Below, piece after piece: positions 49,901 to 60,000 of a DNA stretch of 64,000 bases (positions within the stretch are counted from its first letter, which is position 1; each line of letters opens with the position of its first letter). Source of the DNA: Mesostigma viride (Eukaryota; Streptophyta; Mesostigmatophyceae; Mesostigmatales; Mesostigmataceae). The notes below the pieces were generated by a model that saw nothing but the letters and a program-made list of their open reading frames with translations, was not told where the DNA came from and made no database searches. Both the position numbers and the translations under genes were made by a program. The stretch spans positions 1 to 64,000 of the forward strand of contig RPFO01000058.1 in assembly GCA_009746045.1 (NCBI GenBank). The letters are read 5' to 3'.

Positions 49901-51298
49901 TTTGTTGCTAGCCCCTTTGTTGCCGCCCCTTTGTTGCCAGCCCCTTTGTTGCCAGCCACTTTGTTTCCAGCTTTTTTGCTTCCAGCCACTTTGTTCCCAG
50001 CCACTTTGTTTCCAGACATCTCAGCCACTTCTTTTCCGCCCACTTCGTTTCGTTCCCAGGCATCCCCTGTGGTCTGCGCTGTTCACCCAACCATGTTGCT
50101 GCCTCACTGTACCCTCCTTGGCTGTCCTTGGCGCCCCCACGTCGCTTCATCCTCCTTTTACACTTTTGCTTCTTTTCTGTTTATTTATTCTTTTCTGTTT
50201 ATTTATTTATTCGCTTGCTTCTTTTCTGTTTATTTCCCTCTTTTTTTCTGGCACTTTGCAGATCGGCAACTTCCAGGAGTGCATGGACCGCCACAAGAGC
50301 GTGCGCCGCTGCACGCGCGAGGGCTTTGACGCGTCGCAGCAGCTGATCAAGGGCATGTACGCGGCATTCCTGCCCGACTGGGTGAACGTTTACCCGGAGG
50401 ATCAGCTGATGGTGAGGGAAGCAGATCCGTGTTATAGGATACTACTTTTGTGTTATGAAGGTAGCAAGAGGATGCGGTGACTTGAATGATGAGTCAGATG
50501 TGTGACTTGAGTAATAACGGGAAGATCAGCGGAGGGTGAGTGAGGCGAATCAGCAACATTGTAGTATTTTATTGATAAGCCAGCCAGAGGCTCGTGTGTG
50601 TGGCTTGATTGATCAAGAGAGGACCAGTGGAGGGTGAGCCGTAGCGAAGGATTCTCTTTTCACTATCCAAGCCTAACTGGGTTGCCTTGCGAAGCTGTAG
50701 CTAGTAGTCAATGGAGACGGACCCGTGGGTGGTGGTCGAGCTGGGACCATGAACTGACGGGCGTCCTAAGAGGGGACCTCTGGTGCCTTTCGAGGTGACC
50801 ACCTGATGGTGAGGAAAAAAGTACCAGCCAACTGTATCAAAGAGACAACCAGCGCAGGCCAGAAATCTGGAATGATGACTCATGCTAAATAATTTATGGC
50901 CATTTTCTTTTGTCCTGCCTCGTGTGCTGCTCTCCGCCCCCCTTCCTGTGCATCGGCTGCCCGATGTGCCCCGCCCCCCGCCCCTCCCAACTCGGCGTCC
51001 CGGAACCCCCCCTTGCTCCTATCAGGTGATCCGCATGGAGGACTACGGCCGGGAGACCGAGCTCTACCTGCGCGAGGTGCTGGCATTCCTGGACATCCCC
51101 GAGCCGTCGCCCGACGTGTGGGGCAAGATGCTGGCGTCCCCGCCCACCAACCAGCGGGGCCAGCGCACGCAGGGCTGCGGCGCGGGCGCGCAGGATATGC
51201 TGCCCGAGACAAGGGAGATGCTGCGTGAGTTCTACGCGCCGTACAACCGCCAGCTGGCGGCCATGCTGGCCGACGACCGCTTCCTGTGGGAGGACTGA
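43976..51298 (+). CDS. RCC1-repeat / CHST15-like sulfotransferase fusion protein
   Basis: Six GT-AG exons join in frame: 43976-45016, 45741-45853, 47300-48005, 48911-49273, 50262-50411 and 51026-51298; 881 aa. The ATG at 43976 begins MRMLTTAFLILACITSAIQP, a signal peptide or type II anchor, so the protein should be secretory or Golgi-lumenal. Residues about 50-480 hold RCC1-type propeller repeats (GGHSLAVSVDGTLFTWG, GRYHTVAAAKGGGVYTFG, GRYHSLAVLENGEVWSWG, GYQHLLIVV). After a Gln/His/Gly-rich linker comes a PAPS-dependent sulfotransferase domain: 5'-PSB loop FNIIGVSKCGTTDLFKKL (about 603-620), 3'-PB segment RLILMVREPAARMYSAFW (about 699-715) and the C-terminal helix region. It most resembles the CHST15 (GalNAc4S-6ST) group. 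The substrate is unknown; a cell-wall or extracellular sulfated polysaccharide is an inference. Confidence 0.93.
46560..46795. repeat. 28-bp minisatellite, about 8 copies
   Basis: Units of TAGTGCTAGTATCTAGAACA plus GTACTAGT in intron 2 of the RCC1-sulfotransferase gene. Confidence 0.85.
48005..48105. repeat. Poly-G tract at donor of sulfotransferase intron 3
   Basis: Almost uninterrupted G for about 95 bases (including 24 in a row around 48070-48092) directly after the exon 3 donor. The transcript is itself G-rich here, so G-quadruplex formation near the splice site is possible. Confidence 0.8.
48355..48505. repeat. (GGGGGCA)n minisatellite
   Basis: About 18 units of AGGGGGC(A) in intron 3 of the RCC1-sulfotransferase gene, another 7-bp-period array. 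Confidence 0.85.
49608..50035. repeat. 15-bp minisatellite (TTGCCAGCCACTTTG)n
   Basis: About 28 units in intron 4 of the RCC1-sulfotransferase gene. The period is a multiple of three, so each frame gives a regular pentapeptide such as LPATL; these frames have no start or splice support. Confidence 0.95.
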
Positions 51299-51536
51299 GT
51301 CATGGAATGCAAAGAGTCAACGCTCTTGTGCGAGGATTGATGCAAAGGAATGGAATCAGGCAACGCTTGTTGTGGGAGGATTGAGGAGTGGGAGGATTAC
51401 ATTGACCACTTTTTCACGGGGAGGATGCGTCGATAGGCGGATAGACCGCCTCCTATGGGAGGAATGACGCAAGCGGAGAGGAAGCAGACCGCTTGCTGCT
51501 GCAGAATGTTAGTCATTTAATTAATTAAAAAAAGCT
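51299..51536. other. 3' flank of RCC1-sulfotransferase gene
   Basis: Presumed 3' UTR and flank. It contains degenerate repeats of GTGGGAGGA/TGATGCAA that echo the last codons of the gene (GTGGGAGGACTGA) three or four times, suggesting local duplication. No gene seen. Confidence 0.4.
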
Positions 51537-51732
51537 TTTGCGGATGACTGTAGGTGTAAGTTGGCGATGCCCTAGGATCCAGAGACGTCCGTCCTATAGT
51601 CAGCGAAAGTTGGTGCGAGAGGTCCCCAGTTCGATTCCGGTCGGATTCTTTGCAGATCGCGTTTTTCCGCATTTTCCGCGGACCGGCACTGAACGCAAAT
51701 GGTTTTCACCTTTGCGGCGTGCCTGATCAGAA
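51537..51732 (+). mobile_element. SINE-like repeat, copy 1
   Basis: About 195 bp, roughly 93 percent identical to 52199-52391. Contains a tRNA B-box-like AGTTCGATTCC (about 51628) with an upstream A-box-like stretch, but the T-arm cannot pair, so it is not a tRNA. Both copies begin TTTGCGGATGACTGTAG and end with TTCACCTTTGCGGCGTGCC, so CTTTGCGG is repeated at the two ends. Confidence 0.65.
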
Positions 51733-52198
51733 TTTAATTAATAATTAATAAACATGCGACTGCGTCACGTGGGCTGTGCCAATTGATACAGAGTAAAGGA
51801 ACCTTCAACCCCATATGCACAACGCGAAGGAGGGAGGGCGCCCTAGCTTCTCTCACTGCCGCAAGTGGGCAGGCCACACAGCGCTCTCTCCACATCATGG
51901 TGCCGGGGCGCAACACTGTGGGTGCAATACCAAGGAGACAACCAGCGCAGTGGGTGCAATACAACCATGCAATACCATATGTACATAGGCTGATCAGAAT
52001 ATACGCTTGGCTGATCTCGATAGTACCGGCTACGCCCCCTTCTCAAGAAGGTTCCAGCCGTGTTCAGCCCGTCTCACGTTTCGAGACTGAACAAGTCTCG
52101 AGTGGACACGTGTGTAGTACTCCTACACACACAGATCTCGAATGATTTATCTAGTACCAAATCCGAAAGGCTTGCATCACTCCCTGGAAAGGAGAACC

Positions 52199-52391
52199 TT
52201 TGCGGATGACTGTAGGTGTAAGTTGGCGATGCCTTAGGATCCGGAGACGTCCGTCAGGTATAGTCAGCAAAAGTACGTTGGTGCGAGAGGTCCCCAGTTC
52301 GATTCCGGTCGGATTCATTTGCAGATCGCGTTTTCCGCGGACCGGCACTGAACGCAAATGGTTTTCACCTTTGCGGCGTGCCAAATCAGAA
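52199..52391 (+). mobile_element. SINE-like repeat, copy 2
   Basis: Second direct copy of the 51537-51732 repeat, 662 bp downstream, with the same B-box-like AGTTCGATTCC and small indels (an extra AGG before TATAGTCAGC; a shorter GTTTTCCGCGG segment). The segment between copies holds a piece of the dispersed repeat at 51748-51807 and the CAGCGCAG-type end at 51928-51955. Confidence 0.65.
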
Positions 52392-52494
52392 TAGGCTGAC
52401 AGATCGCTTATGCTACAAAGGTGAAGTAAGTACTCGCGTGTCATATGCATGCGCATGGGCATGCCACGGCGGAGTTCTATGCTATTCTCATTAG

Positions 52495-53010
52495 CTAAAG
52501 ATAATTACACGAAAGTTTGAAAAACGCTTCGTGGTCTTCGGCAGGGTCCCCAGCATGTGGGACATAGCCGACAATGACCGAGAGCATAATGGGGGTCCAT
52601 CCTTCAAGGGAGCGGAAAGTGCACTGAAGGATCCGATTAGAGCGAATTTTGTGGTCCACGAGTTCGGTGGCAGCGTTAATTGGGGGAGATGCACAACAAG
52701 CCCACCCCACCTTGACCCGGCGCATGCGCCGGGCCACACAGCATGCAGTTGCCACAAGGGAGTGCAAGGGTGACACGCTGAACGCGGCCGTACGTCAAAG
52801 GAGCGCCGGTGCTCTTGAACACCGAGCACATCAATACCATGTAGGCGGCACTGAGTAGTGGACCAGCTCGTACGTTTGCCCGTGGGGGGGCATCCCCCCC
52901 GGGCAGGGTGCGGACATTGCAGGTACCGAACAAAGGTGAGGTGGGCCGGGTCAAGACGTCGGCTAAGGCGCAAGCTGATGGCCACAAGGTGCCAGAGCTA
53001 ATTGAAGGTA
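52495..53010 (-). pseudogene. LINE ORF2 APE-type endonuclease fragment
   Basis: Frameshifted minus-strand pieces: FGTCNVRTL (about 52925, GTxNVRTL start motif), GIDVLGVQEHRRSF (about 52825) and, in another frame, HKIRSNRILQCTF then VIVGYVPHAGDPAEDHEAFF (52500-52600). The order and spacing match the first 150 residues of APE endonucleases of L1-like LINEs. Multiple frame breaks, no start. Confidence 0.75.
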
Positions 53011-53159
53011 CTATAACGCTGCACATGCACTAATATCATTTCAACTGAGCACTGTAATGACTAAGCTATCCCATAATCGATTGCCCCCATTTAGACAACT
53101 GCTTGAGTGCTCTATCCTGGGGTAACTCGGGGCGACTTCCACAGTTTCTAATTGTCTCC

Positions 53160-53415
53160 TTGATACAGGTCCCCGCGCCCGGCCGCGCCAGTACACTTGG
53201 GGCTTCTCGATCCGCAGGGTTTGGTCTTGTGGCGGATGTAGTCGGGCGACTGATTGCGGCGTTGCTGCTGCTGGGCTGGCGTCAGGTCGTCCTCAAGCGA
53301 CCAGGAGGTGTTCACCAGCTTCTTGCAGCGAGAGAGGAACCGAACTCGGGCTGTGATGTTGCTGAAGGTGAGGACCACTGGAGGGGGCCCAGCCTTGTCC
53401 CGTGGATGCATGGGC
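53160..53415 (-). pseudogene. LINE ORF1 C-terminal fragment
   Basis: Minus-strand frame with DKAGPPPVVLTFSNITARV, LEDDLTPAQQQQRRNQS and CTGAAGRGDLYQGDN, colinear with the ORF1 at 24390-24640 (GKAGPPPLLLTFKTPADK, LDDDLTLAQQQRRREL, WKGAAIYVGHKP). It abuts the plus-strand reverse-transcriptase fragment near 53420. Confidence 0.8.
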
Positions 53416-53435
53416 AGCCTGCTCCCCAGCTGCGA

Positions 53436-54085
53436 GGTTGATGTGGACCATCGCATCTCCCTCGCCTGGCACGCTTTACGCCAGTACCGGGCCCTGTGGC
53501 GCAAGCCCCTGGGCAAGATCGAGAAACAGGACCTGTTCAAGGTCCTAGTCCTAGGTTCCTGTTCTCACGTATGGGGCCGAGACGTGGACCCTCACCGCCG
53601 ACCTGGCCCGCAAGCTGGGGCGGCGCGGTCACCAACATGCTGCGTTCCATTTTCAGAGTAGGATATGCTGCTCATGTCCGCAATGAGGACCTGTACCAGG
53701 GCATGCCATATATCACCAGCACCATTAAGCAGCGGCGCCTGCAGCTAGTAGGGCACCTAGCTCGATCGCACCAACCACCTCACGTGGCAGACCACCTCAC
53801 GTGGTAGACACCTCACGTGGCCCCCACGCAGTCGACTGCGACCAGCTCAGCCTGGCCGGCACCTCCTGACGTGGGCAGGGCCCAGTGATGTTATAGACGC
53901 CGCAAGGCCCGCACCTTCAAAGAACAGCTAGTAGAGGACATGGGGGGCCTAGGCCTCTCCGTGATTTGGAAGATTAGATGATGGACAAGGCCAAGTGGGC
54001 CCAGGTCATAGAGGACAACGAGCCCCCCCCTGTGGGGAAGCGCCCGCGTGTGCAAACCCGTGGGAGGCACGCCAGACAGCTCCCC
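53436..54085 (+). pseudogene. LINE reverse transcriptase C-terminal fragment
   Basis: Plus-strand, frameshifted: DHRISLAWHALRQYRALWR, TYGAETWTLTADLARKLG, RVGYAAHVRNEDLYQGMPYI, TIKQRRLQLVGHLARS, then about 53920-54010 the terminal EQLVEDMG and DKAKWAQVIEDNEP. These are the standard conserved blocks after the catalytic RT motifs of LINE ORF2. The catalytic part itself is absent. Confidence 0.85.
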
Positions 54086-54261
54086 TAGGGCAGCGTGAGG
54101 CTGTCTAGATAGATGTTGTAGTTAGAATGCTGTAGATAGATTAGACCGGTAGGACTGTTTGCACCGATCCATCCATCCATCGGGGTTAATGCTCCGTGAC
54201 TCCCCAACGGGAGCACGAGTCTAATTAATTAATTAATTAACTAATCCCCCCCCGCCCCCCC

Positions 54262-56042
54262 ACCCCACCCACCCACCCATCCGGCCACCCACCCACCCAC
54301 CCACCCACCCACCCACCCACCCACCCACCCACCCACCCACCCACCCACCACCCACCCACCCACCCACCCACCCACCCGCGGCCACCCACCCACCCACCCA
54401 CCCACCCACCCACCCACCCACCCACCCACCCACCCACCCACCCACCCACCCACCCACCACCCACGGCACCCACCCACCCACCCACCCACCCACCCACCCA
54501 CCCACCCACCCACCCACCCACCCACCCACCCACCCACCCACCCACCCACCCACCCACCCATGCACCCACCCACCCACCCACCCACCCACCCACCCACCCA
54601 CCCACCCACCCACCCACCCACCCACCCACCCACCCACCCACCCACCCACCCACCCACCCACCGGCCACCCACCCACCCACCCACCCACCCACCCACCCAC
54701 CCACCCACCCACCCACCCACCCACCCACCCACCCACCCACCCACCCACCCACCCACCCACCCACCCACCGGCCACCCACCCACCCACCCACCCACCCACC
54801 CACCCACCCACCCACCCACCCACCCACCCACCCACCCACCCACCCACCCACCCACCCACCCACCCACCCACCCACCCACCCACCCACCCACCCACCCACC
54901 CACCCACCCACCCACCCACGGCCACCCACCCACCCACCACCCACCCACCCACCCACCCACCCACCCACCCACCCACCCACCCACCCACCCACCCACCCAC
55001 CCACCCACCCACCCACCCACCCACCCACCCACCCACCCACCCACCCACCCACCCACCCACTGACCCACCCACCCACCCACCCACCCACCCACCCACCTAC
55101 CCACCCACCCACCCACCCACCCACCCACCCACCCACCCACCACCCACCCACCCACCCACCCACCCACCCACCCACCCACCCACCCACCCACCCACCCACC
55201 CACCCACCACGGCCACCCACCCACCCACCCACCCACCCACCCACCCACCCACCCACCCACCCACCCACCCACCCACCCACCCACCCACCCACCCACCCAC
55301 CCACCCACCCACCCACCCACCACCCACCCACCCACCCACCCACCCACCCACCCACCCACCCACCCACCCGCGGCCACCCACCCACCCACCCACCCACCCA
55401 CCCACCCACCCACCCACCACCCACCCACCCACCCACCCACCCACGGCACCCACCCACCCACCCACCCACCCACCCACCCACCCACCCACCCACCCACCCA
55501 CCCACCCACCCACCCACCCACCCACCCACCCACCCATGCACCCACCCACCCACCCACCCACCCACCCACCCACCCACCCACCCACCCACCCACCCACCCA
55601 CCCACCCACCCACCCACCCACCCACCCACCCACCCACCCACCCGCGGCCACCCACCCACCCACCCACCCCCACCCACCCACCCACCACCCACCCACCCAC
55701 CCACCCACCCACCCACCCACCCACCCACCCACCCACCCACCCACCCACCCACCCACCCACCCACCCACCCACCCACCCACCCACCCACCCACCCACCCAC
55801 CACCCACCCACCCACCCACCCACCCACCCACCGGCCACCCACCCACCCACCCACCCACCCACCCACCCACCCACCCACCCACCCACCCACCCACCCACCC
55901 ACCCACCCACCCACCCACCCACCCACCCACCCACCCACCCACCCACCCACCCACCCACCCACCCACTGACCCACCCACCCACCCACCCACCCACCCACCC
56001 ACCTACCCACCCACCCACCTACCCACCCACCCGCGGCCACCC
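54262..56042. repeat. (CCCA)n satellite-scale microsatellite, 1.78 kb
   Basis: Nearly pure CCCA tetramer with rare markers: CCGCGG, CACGGCACC, CATGCACCC, CCGGCC, CCACTGACCC and CCTACCC. The markers occur in the same order twice (54378/55368, 54473/55443, 54558/55535, 55060/55965, 55097/56003), so a segment of about 0.9-1.0 kb has been duplicated. It starts directly after the LINE 3' end at 54240. Frames of up to 700 codons over it are artefacts. Confidence 0.95.
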
Positions 56043-56576
56043 ACGGAGCAAACAATGTCACGATCGACGCGGCGCCAAATAGTAGCCTCGGTTTCTTTTG
56101 TGCGAGCCTTTTTACAATGTCGTGCCGCGTCGTGTACCCGAGCCCTTTTCTGAACGTCAGATGCAAAATCCGCTTGCCAGACCGGGAACTCCGTCCAATA
56201 CCGTAGTGCAGTACCACCAATGCACTACCATTCAAATCACCGATATCGTTATAACTCCCACAACGCGACCCGTGCCTAAGTTCTAGAAACGTCCAATGCA
56301 TGGTACAAACAGCGCCGCGCCTATCCAAGTTTTCAGCCGTCACCCTAGTGACAGAGCGGGTCCAAAAGCCAGTTTTAGTCTGATTTCTTATCCCGCGCCC
56401 TTATTGGTTGCCTTTCCGCTGTTCCGCGGACCCGCGACCTTCCTTTTGCCTAGCGACATTTGAAATTTGAAATGCAAAAGCAGGCGTCCCCACAATCTAC
56501 TGCTCCAATTTTGGTACTTTGGAAATTCCATGCCTGGAGCGCAAACGTTGCAATATATGTGCCGTTTGTAGCTCTA
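56043..56576. other. Unassigned spacer
   Basis: About 530 bp between the CCCA array and the CACTA element. I see no gene, RNA or repeat here. A minus-strand open frame (56343-56045) that runs into the array shows no family resemblance. Confidence 0.4.
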
Positions 56577-56581
56577 CACTA

Positions 56582-56935
56582 GGAACTCAATTTCTGAGAA
56601 AGTTCTCAAAACCCTCAATTTTCTCACCTTTTGTGAGAATTTTTTGAGAAAATTGAGAAAAATCTCAATTTTTTTCCGCAAACGCTAGGCAAGAAATCTC
56701 ACCAGGGTGAGATTCTGGTGAGAAAAAGGGCGTTTTGGTGAGATTGGGGTGAGAAAAAACCCTAAAGTGAGAAAAAAGGTGAGAATGGGTGAGAAAAAGA
56801 CAGAAAGATTGAGAAAATTGAGAAAATTGAGAAGTTTCTCACCAACACGAGAAAAATCACTAACACGAGAAAAATCACAAGTCAACGTGGTGAGAAATTT
56901 CTCACCAAGAGTGTAACACGAGAAAAATCATTAGC
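56582..56935. repeat. CACTA subterminal repeats
   Basis: At least 20 copies of TGAGAAA or its complement TTTCTCA, often extended to GGTGAGAAA/TTTCTCACC or ACACGAGAAAAATCA, in both orientations. These are candidate binding sites for the element's own DNA-binding protein. Confidence 0.8.
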
Positions 56936-57080
56936 TTTATTTCATTAAGTCCTTAACGTGAAAAAAAACTCAACCACTTTGATATGCAATATAGGGTGCA
57001 CCACAAAGGTGCAATATAGGGTTCATACAATATAAAACAGCACATCATTCCATAAACAATGCTGTCATGCCCAAATTAAA

Positions 57081-60000
57081 TCAATAGTCATCTTCTTCAG
57101 AACTGCTGTCCGAGGGGTTGCTTGCATCAACATCATCTTCTGATGACATAGTGTCATCCCCACTAGTGTCGCAATAGTTCACAGCTTTACGCTGCCTTCC
57201 ACTGGCCCTCTTTGCCATAGGGACCTCCGCAATTACAACGGTGGGCTGGCTAGGTCCAGCATCTGTGGGAGCACCACGCTTGCGGCTGCGCCCTCGAGCA
57301 GGTGCCTTGCCAGCGCGGCGCACCACGTCGCCATCACCTACGTCTGCCGCTGCCACCTTCTTCTTCTTCTTGGACCCCTTCTTCTTGCCTTTCTTCTTGC
57401 CACCAGGCGGTGGCATCGGCTCACCCTCCTCAATCACTTCAAACTGCGGCATGGTGGGGAAATCTGCTGCCACGCTGTGATACACATGGTTACTGAGGGC
57501 AGATTGCGCCTGGTGTGCCATGCTCCATGGCAGTTTGGCAGGGATTACCACCATTTCGGGAGCATAGCATTCATCGACGACATACCCAACTGAGCTCACT
57601 GCACCTGGCAACACAAGGCACGACGACCTGGGGGCCTTTGCGCTGCTGATGACCACCAACCTCTCCTGGGGCAGGTGAGCGACATGAAGGCGATCAAAAA
57701 GCTCCACCTTCAACAACAGCTGCCATTCCCAGCCACCTCGTGGGTACTCTAACCTGGCCTTCAGAATGTGTGTGATCAAACCAAAGTCTACACCGCCCGG
57801 GCCATGCACCGCAACTCCCGCATTCTTGTGCCGCTTTCCCTGGGATTGGTCCGCAGCCTCCGTGCGGTAGTTGAACCCGTGGATCCTGACTTTGTGGAAA
57901 GAATCCGCGTAGCGCTTCACGCCCCCACACGCCGCTACAATGACTTGCGGCACAAGCGGCGTCAGGTTTAATGATGCCCATGCCAGCACGTTGAACGTTG
58001 TGTCAGCACAGCGATCTCGCCTGCATTCAAACAAACGCACACCGATAACCCAGCAAAGAGTATTATTATTAAGTATTGGTTATTAAAAAAAAAAAACAGA
58101 TACAACACAGGACGCTTTTACTGGCGGCAAGATCATGGCACCCGGATGGGTAAAACCAAACAAACTAGATATTAATTACTAGGGCTGGCTTTGTGACAGT
58201 AAAACATGATTGCATGGCTAATCCCAAGGCGCCTTTCAATAGGACTGAATTAAAATAACCAAAGCAGACGGCGTAAGTAGCATTTGCAAAAAACAAGGCT
58301 CACCAGTAGGCCTCGTCGCCATTCGCAGGGTCGCTGTAATCAGCCTTGGGAAGGGCATCTTCTACCAGCAAATCCCTTGCCGCCGTCATCTCGTCCTCAG
58401 AAAACCGGTACCCGTCTTTCACCGAGCGCTTGCCCAGCTCGATGGTGCGCGACGGATCATTGGTGAGAAGGTCCCACACATAGTGCTTGGTCTTTACCTG
58501 CATTGGAAAAAAACATGATAAGCACACCAAGCAAAAATACAGAAGGCATTCAATTTAAAGAGCACTTTCCTTGAAAATGAGAGTGAGTAGAAACATCAAG
58601 GTTTTACACAAGGAGAGTTTCCATGCTGAATGAAATGAGCCATCATTGCTTCATGTAAATGCAGAATTACAAACTCAAGGTGCTATACATCATGTACACA
58701 CACAAGAAAGAAGTAAAGACCTTCAAATAAGAAACAACTTACTCCGGTGGCTCGATGCTGGAAGTAGGATAGCAGCGTCAGCACCTCGAAGTTGACGAAG
58801 GACTGGCCCATGGAGTGCTCAACATTGAGTGCAGACATGTGGCCAGAAACCGCTGTGTTCATGCATCTCTCACCCCACGCCATGGACCTACCGTCAGGGA
58901 GACCGACATTTGAAATCTGCCCCGCCAAATGTGTCGCTGCGTGAACCGACCTGGACATTTCGGATGCGGGCAGAACACGCTCAAGTGCAACAATTGACCT
59001 CAACATAGCCCTACCTACCTCGTCCAGTTCGTACTGAGTGAAGACCCTACCGCTAAAGATTGAGTCCCATGCTGCAGACGTTTCCAAAAAGGCAGCTCTT
59101 GCGTCTGCGTGCAGGCGGCCTCTAAGCAAAACAGGTAAGCGCTTCGAAAACAATTCTAGCTTGTCATGAGTCTTGGCCTTTCTCTCTGGCTTGCCATTGG
59201 CCAGCAGCCCCACAATATCACCCGGGAAGCAGTCGGGCAGGCTGTCCTTCATTCGGCGCTCCAGGGCTGCGTGGGAGACAAAAAAAAAAAAACAGTCAAA
59301 CCCCACAAGTGTAAGTCAGTGGCAAGTCTTGATGCAACATGGAGAGTGACAAGTCGAACGTTTACTGTACTGCAATATGCACTGTTCACATTGCACTGAA
59401 AATGTGAGAAGACCCTAAACGCGTGCGAAAGGAAAACTGAACCACAACCAGAGAAAGAAAAATTGCGAAACTAAATAATTGCACTTGAATCAAATACCTA
59501 TAAAACAGTTGGGAGAAAAAAGCAAACACTCACCAATAACTTCAGCCTTCTCTTGCGAGGTGAGCTGGCAGGGTGGATGCAACCCCCGCCTCCTGGTTGT
59601 TGTCTTGATTGTGCCATCCATGGCAGTGGTGGTTGTCACGGTCTTCTCCATGTGCAGCTCCGGGTTCAGGTTCATCTCCTTCAGCCGATCCCGAATGGCG
59701 TAGGTCAAACCTTCCCCTGGCAGCAGATTTAAGGAAAACAAAGCCATACAAGCGCAAATGCATACCAATGTTAGTAATACTTAATACACACACTGAACCA
59801 CAGCATGTAATAAATCCTAATGGAATTCTCCTTAAATACAAAATGTTGAAAAGGAAAAAAACAGCGACAAACACTAGTGACACAACACTAGACAGCACCG
59901 CACTTACCGCTAGTGGAGTTGGCGACTCGCAAGAGGTTGTTCGCCCCCAGGTGGAACTCGTCGATCAGGTGCCGTTGGAGGAGTTGAGGCCAGTACGGCA

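Larger units (their letters stand above)
52490..54240. mobile_element. LINE copy with 5' inversion (twin-priming architecture)
   Basis: Left to right: endonuclease fragment (-) 52495-53000, ORF1 C-terminal fragment (-) 53160-53415, then reverse-transcriptase C-terminus and 3' UTR (+) 53436-54240. Relative to an intact LINE (ORF1, EN, RT, 3' end) the 5' part is inverted and the EN-to-RT middle is missing, which is the product expected of twin priming. The 3' end carries the hairpin CTCCCCAACGGGAG (about 54200) followed by TTAA repeats and the CCCA array. Confidence 0.75.

Noticed and set aside
49446-50480. 344-codon plus-strand frame rich in LLPATLLPATL
   Set aside because: Mostly the 15-bp minisatellite in intron 4; only 50262-50411 is a real exon.
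54233-56343. Minus-strand frames of 287-700 codons made of Gly-Trp-Val-Gly
   Set aside because: They are translations of the CCCA tetramer array, open in several frames at once because the repeat holds no stop codon.
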